This document shows, in pieces, positions 44,431-50,018 of a DNA stretch of 57,861 bases. The stretch is from Candidatus Pullilachnospira intestinigallinarum (GTDB taxonomy: Bacteria; Bacillota; Clostridia; Lachnospirales; Lachnospiraceae): the NCBI GenBank assembly GCA_018711275.1, contig DVIN01000053.1, positions 1 through 57,861 of the forward strand, read 5' to 3'. The notes under the pieces were generated by a model. That model ran no database searches. It saw nothing but the letters and a program-made list of their open reading frames with translations, and was not told where the DNA came from. Within the stretch, counting starts at the first letter, position 1, and each line of letters opens with the position of its first letter. The position numbers and the translations under genes were made by a program.

Positions 44431-44486
44431 GCACATTAAAGGCGGCGCCACTGAAACAAAATAGTAATTACAAAGGAGGAGACTAC

Positions 44487-45488
44487 ATGGAAAAGAAAAT
44501 TTCATATGAAGAGATCATCACAGCACTGGAAGAGTACAAAAATAGGGAAGACCATTCAGAACGGCTGGTACGGGATATAACAGACGTATTCAAACTGGCC
44601 CAGCTTTTCCAGAACGATTTACAGAAAGACCGAGCGTTTAATAAAGAGGCTGGGATAAAAGCAACTTTGAAAAACTATATTCCAAAGGATTCGTTTGACT
44701 ATACGAAAATCCGGCGGCGGAGAAAACAGACAATAAAGTCAGTAGAAATAGAACCTCTAACTGTGGAGGAAAAACTGTATATAGAGTATGCCTATAATTG
44801 CTATTTCAAAACGTTAGGTATAGATGTGCCTGAGAGCGAAGAAGAACTGAAACGAATAAGAAAAGAATTTGACAATGAGGTCAGTCAGGCCATAGCAGAG
44901 GGAAAGATTTCCAAATGGTTGAAAAATACTGTAGAATTTCCGGAGGAGGAAAAACTTCCTGAAGATTCCAGTGTATCTAAAACCAGATATGAAATATTAG
45001 AAGAACGCAGATTAAGGAATATTGACAGAGAAAAACGGAAAAAAGCAGAAGATAAGTTCTTAAAAACGGTAGAGGATGCGCTTGACAAATGGATGAAATT
45101 TGGAACGTCTTATGATAAATTAAATATAGAGAAACTTCATGAGGCAATGAAGAAAATGGAAAAATCATCTATTCTTAAATCATTAAGTATAAAAGAAAGT
45201 GTGGAAAAAACATTCTGCCCGGAACTATTAGATTATTTTACCCAAACTTTAAGGAATGGAGATGAATCCCATGTTATTAATTGCATTTGGATGATAGGAA
45301 CTATCCGGCGGGCGTTATATAATGGAACTCCTTCTAATAATTATGGTGAGGATGCAAAACCTTTTAAGAAATATTTTCGTGAGCATTATGAACTACCTTT
45401 TGATAAAGTACATGGACTTATTGAAGAATTAGAAATGTTGTATGAAGAGTATAAAATAACAAAAGAATATATTCAGAAATTTCAGTAA
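44487..45488 (+). CDS. Unrecognised 333-residue charged protein (element cargo)
   Basis: A hydrophilic, mostly helical protein rich in Lys and Glu, starting MEKKISYEEIITALEEYKN, with a very basic patch YTKIRRRRKQTIK (about residues 72-84) and a coiled-coil-like stretch RRLRNIDREKRKKAEDKFLK (about 175-195). No signal peptide, membrane helix or recognisable enzymatic motif. It has its own promoter, AAAGGAGGAG ribosome site and terminator, and low GC compared with the host. Function unknown; an accessory gene of the element. Confidence 0.75.
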   Translation: MEKKISYEEIITALEEYKNREDHSERLVRDITDVFKLAQLFQNDLQKDRAFNKEAGIKATLKNYIPKDSFDYTKIRRRRKQTIKSVEIEPLTVEEKLYIEYAYNCYFKTLGIDVPESEEELKRIRKEFDNEVSQAIAEGKISKWLKNTVEFPEEEKLPEDSSVSKTRYEILEERRLRNIDREKRKKAEDKFLKTVEDALDKWMKFGTSYDKLNIEKLHEAMKKMEKSSILKSLSIKESVEKTFCPELLDYFTQTLRNGDESHVINCIWMIGTIRRALYNGTPSNNYGEDAKPFKKYFREHYELPFDKVHGLIEELEMLYEEYKITKEYIQKFQ

Positions 45489-45496
45489 AAGACGGG

Positions 45497-45539
45497 AAAA
45501 GGTATAAACGTTAGATTTTGTCTGGCGTTTATACCTTTT
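45497..45539 (+). terminator. Terminator of the 333-residue gene
   Basis: A perfect 14-bp stem (45497-45510 with 45526-45539) with A-run and T-run ends, 9 bases after the stop. Confidence 0.9.
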
Positions 45540-45747
45540 GCTTTATAAAGGTGATTTCCGACGTCGGAAGTCTGGAAATAAAAATATCCTCTGCCGGTGG
45601 ACGAAGGATGTTGTAATCATTTTTGAAAATAACGTTTTTTGCTGGAATGAATAATGAAATAGATGCTATCAATAGTGAAAAAAACTAAATGGCATAAACA
45701 TATGGCTCACCTTAAAAATCATGTTGAACAGAAAGTTGATTTCTTAA

Positions 45748-45963
45748 TTACTTAATTTTTTTGTTATTGCTCAATCCAAGTATGTAATCTGCGGACACAT
45801 TATACAATTTGCAAAGTGCAATAAGAATTTCAACAGGAAGACCATTAACACCATTTTCATACTGAGAATAAGTGTTTTGAGCAATTCCCAGCTTTTGAGC
45901 AATTTGTTTTTGCGTTAAGTTATGATCTTGTCGCAAATCTTTTATACGTTCCAAATAATACAA
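45748..45963 (-). CDS. XRE/Cro-CI family transcriptional regulator
   Basis: A 71-residue single-domain helix-turn-helix protein: IKDLRQDHNLTQKQIAQKLGIAQNTYSQYENG is the canonical HTH_3, followed by LYNVSADYILGL. It is divergent from the surface-protein gene. Two identical-pattern operators in the shared upstream region overlap the surface-gene promoter, so it probably represses that gene and itself. TTGAGGTGATG serves as ribosome site; part of it (AGCATCACCTCAA on the forward strand) is duplicated at 46081-46093. Confidence 0.9.
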   Translation of the reverse strand: MYYLERIKDLRQDHNLTQKQIAQKLGIAQNTYSQYENGVNGLPVEILIALCKLYNVSADYILGLSNNKKIK

Positions 45964-46008
45964 CTAGCATCACCTCAAGAGTGATTCTAACATAAATAAT
46001 TTTTTTAC

Positions 46009-46068
46009 TTGACAAATATCGTAAAATAAGATATTATTTCTATAGTGAATATCGTAAATCAAGATATC
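46009..46068 (+). promoter_or_regulatory. Promoter of the surface-protein gene with twin XRE operators
   Basis: TTGACA (46009-46014), 17 bases, TATTAT (46032-46037). Operator 1 (46015-46035) is AATATC-N9-GATATT and lies in the spacer. Operator 2 (46048-46068) is AATATC-N9-GATATC just downstream. The two are 33 bases apart and share the GTAAA centre, so both should be bound on one face by the XRE protein. Confidence 0.75.
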
Positions 46069-46157
46069 ACAAACGTTAATAGCATCACCTCAAAAAAATA
46101 TTGACATAATTTGGGATAGAATGATTTTTGATATAAGCGATTTGGGAGGAAACACGA

Positions 46158-47375
46158 ATGAAAAGGAAAGTGGTGGTCGCACTGTTGGCGGCCATGACGC
46201 TGACGCTGGGAACGGTTGGAATTACGTTTGCTTCATCCGAAAATCCTGCCGCCGGCGTGGAAGCTACAGAAGAAAGACCGGGATATATTTGGGTAGTCGA
46301 TCAGGAAGAACAGGGACATTGGGAAGATGTGATGGTTCCGGAAGAGGGTCATTATGAGGAGATTGTAATAGAGCCGGAGGAAGGCCATTATGAGCAGGTA
46401 TTGGTGAGTCCGGAAGAGGGACATTGGGAAGATGTAGAAGTATCTCCTGAGAAGGGTCATTGGGAGACCGTTCATCATGAGGAAGAAGGTCATTACGAGA
46501 CTATTCACCATGAGGAAGAAGGTCATTATGAGACCCAGAAAGTCCAGGTAGGTACGCAGCCGATCTATAAAACTGAAAATCATGCAATCTGTAACATTTG
46601 CGGTGCAGATATCTGCAATACTGCTGATGCTGACGCCCAGCAGAAGGTAAATGAACACGTTTACTACCACGCAGATCTCGGACAGTCTTGTTCTTGGAGA
46701 ACAGAAAATGTACAGATCCAGGTAGGCGAAGAACCAATCTACGAAAACCAGCAGGTATGGGTTGTAGATAAAGAAGCTTGGGACGAACAGGTCTGGGTTG
46801 TCGATAAAGAAGCTTGGGACGAACAGGTCTGGGTTGTCGATGAAGAGGCAGTTTACGATAAACAGTGGGTAGTCGACAAAGAAGCTGTCTACGAAGACCA
46901 GTGGGTTGTTGATAAAGAAGCTGTAACAGAAAGTCAGTGGGTGGTTGACAAGCCTGCCACTATAGAACAGCAGTGGGTCGTTGACGTACCGGAACAGGGC
47001 CATTGGGAGCCTGTAAGCACGGAAAACCCGGGCACAGAGGAACCGGAGAAGCCTGACACAGAAACCCCGGATACAGAGAATCCGGATTCCGAAGATACAG
47101 TGACACCGGACACCGATACCGATACCAATGGTTCCGATCAGGAGGCAGTTCCGACGCCGGAACAGACAGCAACGGATAATTCTCAGGCTACAGACGAGAA
47201 CAAGCCGCAGGCCAACGAGAATACAACAGCTACAGAGGATAAGAAGTCCGATTCGGAAACCACCACGGCACCGCAGACCGGTGACCCCACCAACCTGGGC
47301 TATCTGGTTTCCCTTGCGGGCAGTGCCCTCGCCGGTGGCTCCGCTCTGGTCTGGAAGTCCCGTAAGCGCAAATAA
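46158..47375 (+). CDS. Repetitive cell-wall-anchored surface protein with embedded Cys/His motif (element cargo)
   Basis: A 405-residue exported protein. The signal peptide (about 1-26) ends at a TFASS-type site. The first repeat region has seven or so EEGHYE/EEGHWE units; then a zinc-finger-like segment CNICGADICN...HVYYH (C-X2-C...H-X3-H); then eight or so WVVDKEAxxEQ units; then a Thr/Pro/Glu/Asp-rich stalk. The C-terminus APQTGD, a hydrophobic helix and SRKRK form an LPxTG-like sortase signal of the clostridial (S/P/A)PxTG type. It is the main cargo of the element and is likely exposed on the cell wall. The ligand is unknown. GGGAGGAAAC precedes the ATG. Confidence 0.85.
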   Translation: MKRKVVVALLAAMTLTLGTVGITFASSENPAAGVEATEERPGYIWVVDQEEQGHWEDVMVPEEGHYEEIVIEPEEGHYEQVLVSPEEGHWEDVEVSPEKGHWETVHHEEEGHYETIHHEEEGHYETQKVQVGTQPIYKTENHAICNICGADICNTADADAQQKVNEHVYYHADLGQSCSWRTENVQIQVGEEPIYENQQVWVVDKEAWDEQVWVVDKEAWDEQVWVVDEEAVYDKQWVVDKEAVYEDQWVVDKEAVTESQWVVDKPATIEQQWVVDVPEQGHWEPVSTENPGTEEPEKPDTETPDTENPDSEDTVTPDTDTDTNGSDQEAVPTPEQTATDNSQATDENKPQANENTTATEDKKSDSETTTAPQTGDPTNLGYLVSLAGSALAGGSALVWKSRKRK

Positions 47376-47386
47376 TTGATATATTT

Positions 47387-47414
47387 AAGGAGCGTTGTTG
47401 TGGCGCTCCTTTTG
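47387..47414 (+). terminator. Terminator after the surface-protein gene
   Basis: AAGGAGCG/CGCTCCTT 8-bp stem with a 9-base loop, ending in TTTT, 12 bases after the stop. Confidence 0.85.
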
Positions 47415-47453
47415 TAGTATAATATGAAAAAAAATATGCAAAGGAGAAAATGG

Positions 47454-47936
47454 ATGAAGGTATTAAACAGAGAAAACAGCAAAAACATAGTCAAAAATGT
47501 TCTGTCCATGCGAGAAGAATTGACAATAAAAGACGGAACTGGTAATGTGGATTTTACCGTATCAGTCAACGAAACCCCCTCACAAGAATTTGATATTGCT
47601 GTACGGTACAGAAACTTTCCGGAAACTGAAACCCCCTCACAGGTTTTCGATATGACAGGATTTGAAGCGGAATGTGAGAAAAATAGCCGAATACCGGTTT
47701 TGGCCTTTGTATTCTTTGACCAAGCTACAAATCGTGTTTATCTTAGTATTTCGACTGTAAAAAAAATGAAAGAAATAGCAAAAGAGGATTCTGATACAGA
47801 TATCATCAAAGAAGTAATGCACGGTATTCAGATCAAATATGGACGTGGACATGAAGCCTTAGAAAGCTATCTGAATAAATTCAAGGACAAAATAGATTTC
47901 ACAATCATTGAAAGAAACAGCAAAACATTCTATTGA
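47454..47936 (+). CDS. Unrecognised 160-residue protein (element cargo)
   Basis: A soluble protein beginning MKVLNRENSKNIVKNVLSMREEL. It contains a short internal repeat ETPSQxFD (twice, about 20 residues apart, from a duplicated GAAACCCCCTCACA sequence), a hydrophobic strand IPVLAFVFFD followed by NRVYLSIST, and a Lys-rich C-terminal half. I chose ATG 47454, with AAGGAG 7 bases upstream; an in-frame ATG at 47424 has none. Family unknown. Confidence 0.65.
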   Translation: MKVLNRENSKNIVKNVLSMREELTIKDGTGNVDFTVSVNETPSQEFDIAVRYRNFPETETPSQVFDMTGFEAECEKNSRIPVLAFVFFDQATNRVYLSISTVKKMKEIAKEDSDTDIIKEVMHGIQIKYGRGHEALESYLNKFKDKIDFTIIERNSKTFY

Positions 47937-48190
47937 TTTAAAAAAGAATTTGGGGATGTGTGTACCATTCCGTCACCCCCTCAATCCCCCTAGCCCCCTC
48001 CCTAGGGGGACTTTAAATTGTTGGTCGAATTCTGTTCTGATATCAGAACTAATGAGGGTTTTAGAAAACTGGACGCTTGCCCGGACGGCCCACCGCCCTG
48101 TTAGGAACCGCCGCTCCGGGCACCCTGCGGGCCGCTGGCTTTGGAAAGGGGTGGACAAGGAGAAGGCTCCTGCCGGAAACATTTCATTAT
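47937..48190. other. Gene-free, partly GC-rich tail of the element
   Basis: No convincing forward gene. It holds an inverted repeat TCCCCCTAG/CTAGGGGGA (about 47991-48011), and a GC-rich stretch at about 48070-48180 that differs sharply from the AT-rich cargo to its left. On the reverse strand the cotJC 5' frame runs on through it to 47973, giving a 92-residue non-native tail on the truncated CotJC. Confidence 0.5.
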
Positions 48191-48231
48191 GTTGACTTGT
48201 GATGTACTGTTTCCGTTGATTTGTGATGCGC
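48191..48231. repeat. Two copies of the recombinase-promoter motif beside the far attachment arm
   Basis: GTTGACTTGTGATGTAC (48191-48207) and GTTGATTTGTGATGCGC (48215-48231) are direct repeats 24 bases apart. They match the half-sites flanking the recombinase promoter at 38304-38350 (reverse complement of GCACATCACAAGTCAA). The second copy runs into the attachment arm. A protein binding here could control both recombinase expression and the recombination complex. Confidence 0.7.
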
Positions 48232-48251
48232 AATTTTGTAACCGATATACC
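48227..48251. repeat. Attachment site, cargo-proximal end of the element
   Basis: The 23-base arm 48227-48249 is the inverted match (19 of 23) of 36636-36658; the crossover dinucleotide CC lies at 48250-48251. Joining both arms around one GG gives a 48-base nearly symmetrical attP, GATATA-GG-TATATC at its centre, as expected for serine integrases. Confidence 0.85.
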
Positions 48252-48434
48252 CACATCTGTCAGCACGGCCGCACATATTCTGTTCGGAGCTGCAAAACGC
48301 TGGGAAAGATAGCGCATGGAGGCGCCGATTTCGCCGTCGGGGCCTCCGTACTGACTCATGATCAGCTGCGCGATTTTGGCGTTGGGCGTGGTGATGTTTA
48401 CAGGGTACTGTAATCTTTTTTCATAAATCCACAT
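48252..48434 (-). CDS. cotJC: cotJC, 5' portion (interrupted gene)
   Basis: The first 61 codons of CotJC: MWIYEKRLQYPVNITTPNA through GGPDGEIGASMRYLSQ, with the first metal ligand E35, to LTDV at the junction. CotJC is a manganese-catalase-family inner spore-coat protein. It follows cotJB by 3 bases in the cotJABC operon. The junction falls between E35 and the second ligand pair, so neither half could be active. The native continuation, GTEELAHLE, lies at 36635 and downstream on the same strand. Unless the element is excised, translation reads 92 codons into element sequence. Confidence 0.9.
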
Positions 48435-48437
48435 GGG

Positions 48438-48731
48438 TCAGCACCTGCCTTTCCGGGTAATCTCCCATGGCCATGGCTGTTTCATCCATTCCCAGGTATC
48501 ACTGCAGGTATCGTCCACATCATCAACGGTCAGAGGACCAAACCGGGCGGCGTATTCTTTCATGGCCGCACGGCGCACACAGGACTGTTTCTGAAAATAT
48601 GCCATGGCATCTGTGTCATCGGGGTGGGTGTCAAGATACAGAAGCATTTCGTCCACCGCAAAGCTGGACTGGTTGATGGTATCCATCAGCTGACTTCTGG
48701 TCATCGGACGGGTTTCATTTCTGCCGTTCAT
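48438..48731 (-). CDS. cotJB: Spore coat protein CotJB
   Basis: A 97-residue protein with the CotJB pattern: LMDTINQSSFAVDEMLLYLDTHPDDTDAMAYFQK, YAARFGPLTVDD and the Trp-rich end WEWMKQPWPWE. AAAGGAGG precedes ATG 48731, and this ATG overlaps the cotJA stop (ATGA). CotJA and CotJC form a coat complex in which CotJB participates; all are made in the mother cell. Confidence 0.93.
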   Translation of the reverse strand: MNGRNETRPMTRSQLMDTINQSSFAVDEMLLYLDTHPDDTDAMAYFQKQSCVRRAAMKEYAARFGPLTVDDVDDTCSDTWEWMKQPWPWEITRKGRC

Positions 48732-49000
48732 CTGCACCGCCCTCCTTTCCCGCAGAAGGGTTTGCACAATTCCGGGAAAATGGTTCCCATCTGCAATCCT
48801 CTGCACAGTTCAAACGTATCCTGAAAATGCTGCGTGGGAACATAGCCCATGGCCAGCGGAAGGTGGGACAGATGCTGATAGAAATCCTCTCTGGCTGTCT
48901 GTGAGCATCCGCAGGAGGCCCTGTTCTGCCTGGCAGCGGGAGCGCCCCGGCGGCAGGCAGAATTCATGCAGCCTGAATTAGCGCGATAATGATAATCCAT
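48728..49000 (-). CDS. cotJA: Spore coat-associated protein CotJA
   Basis: A 90-residue protein. The C-terminal part LPLAMGYVPTQHFQDTFELCRGLQMGTIFPELCKPF is the CotJA signature (PLAMAYVPWQ...GTIFPELDKPF); the N-terminal 45 residues are Cys/Arg-rich and less conserved. It is first in the cotJABC operon. Sporulation-specific (sigma-E) transcription is expected from the family. Confidence 0.92.
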   Translation of the reverse strand: MDYHYRANSGCMNSACRRGAPAARQNRASCGCSQTAREDFYQHLSHLPLAMGYVPTQHFQDTFELCRGLQMGTIFPELCKPFCGKGGRCR

Positions 49001-49031
49001 GCCATTTCCTTTCTGTTCTAAGTTGCTTTCG

Positions 49032-49045
49032 GTTTATTTTATGAC
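49032..49045 (-). promoter_or_regulatory. Possible sigma-E -10 element of cotJABC
   Basis: On the reverse strand TGTCATAAAATAAAC contains CATAAAAT, close to the sigma-E -10 consensus CATACAnT, about 35 bases before the cotJA start. No clear -35 match is visible at the expected spacing, so this is tentative. Confidence 0.35.
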
Positions 49046-49155
49046 AGAAAAGAACATTTGGTTCATGAAGGCGGAGGGAAGCGGCAAGAGGGATATGGGA
49101 GAGACAGAGCAGATGGGTTTATCAGAGAAATTCCGGAAAAAATAAAAATTGGGTA

Positions 49156-49183
49156 TTGATTTTTATCAGAAATCTGGTATACT
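49156..49183 (+). promoter_or_regulatory. Promoter of tRNA-Ala
   Basis: TTGATT (49156-49161), 16-base spacer, TATACT (49178-49183), 12 bases before the tRNA 5' end. Confidence 0.8.
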
Positions 49184-49194
49184 AATGCTTGTTC

Positions 49195-49267
49195 GGGGCA
49201 TTAGCGCAGCTGGGAGCGCGCCACAATGGCATTGTGGAGGCCACGGGTTCGAATCCCGTATGCTCCA
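49195..49267 (+). tRNA. tRNA-Ala (anticodon GGC)
   Basis: A 73-base cloverleaf: acceptor GGGGCAT/ATGCTCC with the G3-U70 pair that identifies alanine tRNAs, D-arm GCGC/GCGC, anticodon stem CCACA/TGTGG with loop ATGGCAT (anticodon GGC), T-arm ACGGG/CCCGT with TTCGAAT. The 3' CCA is not encoded. Single gene with its own promoter and terminator. Confidence 0.97.
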
Positions 49268-49272
49268 TATCA

Positions 49273-49304
49273 AAGAGACCTGGATTGCGGGTCTCTTTTT
49301 TTAT
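49273..49304 (+). terminator. Terminator after tRNA-Ala
   Basis: AAGAGACC/GGTCTCTT 8-bp stem with a 9-base loop and a T-run, 5 bases after the tRNA. Confidence 0.9.
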
Positions 49305-49334
49305 CTTCCATGTTACATCGGAAAGTAAACTTAT

Positions 49335-49385
49335 ATACGGGCGCCGCAGAAATATCCGGTTCAGATATTTCTGCGGCGCCCGTAT
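49335..49385. terminator. Perfect 22-bp hairpin after the Rrf2 gene
   Basis: 49335-49356 and 49364-49385 are perfect inverted repeats around loop CGGTTCA. GC-rich in the outer half, it lies 17 bases beyond the Rrf2 stop. There is no T-run on the forward side and only a mixed A/T stretch on the reverse side, so termination may be weak. Confidence 0.65.
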
Positions 49386-49402
49386 GCATGTTTCGGCGGT
49401 CC

Positions 49403-49837
49403 TTACCCGGTCAGCCTTTTGTGAAAATCCTCAATCATGGATTCCAGCGTAATCCCTTTCATGGTTTGACGGATGGAATCCTCAATCTGCTGATACGGAC
49501 CCTCCAGGATTTGGCGGATATTCTGTGCCACAGGACATTTCCGCCCTTCGCAGGAATGGATGCCGATCAGGGAAGAGATGCCTTCCGGTTCGACTGCCTG
49601 GTAAATCATGTACAGGGTAATATCAGCGGGCGGTCTGCAAAGTTCGGCTCCGCCGGTGCCGCGGGCAACGGTAATGATTCCCGCCTTTTTCAGAGCGCTG
49701 AACACGTTGCGGATAACCACGGGATTACAGCCGGTACTTTGGGAAAGCAGCGTGCTGGTTACCTTCCTTTTTCCCTTCGCTTCATTTATAAAAATCAGAC
49801 AATGCACGGCGATGGAGCACTTCATACTGAGCTGCAT
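49403..49837 (-). CDS. Rrf2-family transcriptional regulator
   Basis: A 144-residue protein starting MQLSMKCSIAVHCLIFINEA, with the winged-helix recognition region VTSTLLSQSTGCNPVVIRNVFSALKKAGII and the Rrf2 wing ARGTGGAELCRPPADITLYMIYQAVEP. Cys residues in HSCEGRKCPV fit the redox/Fe-S-sensing region of Rrf2 regulators, though one of the usual three ligand Cys is not obvious. AAAGGAGG precedes ATG 49837. It is divergent from the EFR1 gene; two matching palindromes lie between them. Confidence 0.9.
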   Translation of the reverse strand: MQLSMKCSIAVHCLIFINEAKGKRKVTSTLLSQSTGCNPVVIRNVFSALKKAGIITVARGTGGAELCRPPADITLYMIYQAVEPEGISSLIGIHSCEGRKCPVAQNIRQILEGPYQQIEDSIRQTMKGITLESMIEDFHKRLTG

Positions 49838-49874
49838 GGTATCCTCCTTTGGTATGAATGAAATGATCGACGAC

Positions 49875-49941
49875 ATGTAAATGTTGACTTTACATCTGCG
49901 GAATGTTATACTCGCCTTGGATGTAAAATAAACTTTTACAT
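49875..49941. promoter_or_regulatory. Twin Rrf2 operators and promoter of the EFR1 gene
   Basis: Two palindromes of identical architecture, ATGTAAA-N7-TTTACAT, lie at 49875-49895 and 49921-49941, 46 bases apart. The forward promoter TTGACT (49884-49889), 17 bases, TATACT (49907-49912) has operator 1 over its -35 and operator 2 just downstream of its -10. The Rrf2 protein probably binds both and represses the EFR1 gene and its own gene. Confidence 0.8.
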
Positions 49942-50018
49942 CGGAGTATTATAAAAAATCTGCAGAGAAATTTCAAGGGAAAGCTTTTCAGATGGCAAAA
50001 GGATTGGAGGAAAACGAG

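Larger units (their letters stand above)
36636..48251. mobile_element. 11.6-kb skin-like integrative element interrupting cotJC (probable IME)
   Basis: Bounded by a shared GG/CC dinucleotide and 23-base inverted arms. Removing it rejoins cotJC in frame (61 codons plus 154). Contents on the reverse strand: serine recombinase, small putative directionality factor, unknown 129-residue protein, CRESS-like Rep, DUF3102-like protein, FtsK/TcpA ATPase, two to three small proteins, XRE regulator. Contents on the forward strand: a 333-residue unknown protein, a repetitive surface protein and a 160-residue unknown protein. Its right part is clearly more AT-rich than the host. There is no VirB4 or mating-channel gene, so transfer would need a helper. 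Confidence 0.9.

Noticed and set aside
46233-47003. Reverse-strand hydrophobic frame of 256 codons opposite the surface protein
   Set aside because: It is the complement of the EEGHYE/WVVDKEA repeats, which gives a Phe/Leu/Ile-rich artefact.
36636-48251. Full ICE (self-conjugative) interpretation of the element
   Set aside because: Only a coupling ATPase and a Rep/relaxase candidate are present; no VirB4-, VirB6- or VirB1-type genes, so a mobilizable element is more likely.
49195-49267. tRNA-Ala as the integration site of the element
   Set aside because: The element ends lie inside cotJC, 0.9 kb away, and no copy of the tRNA 3' end is found at the other junction.
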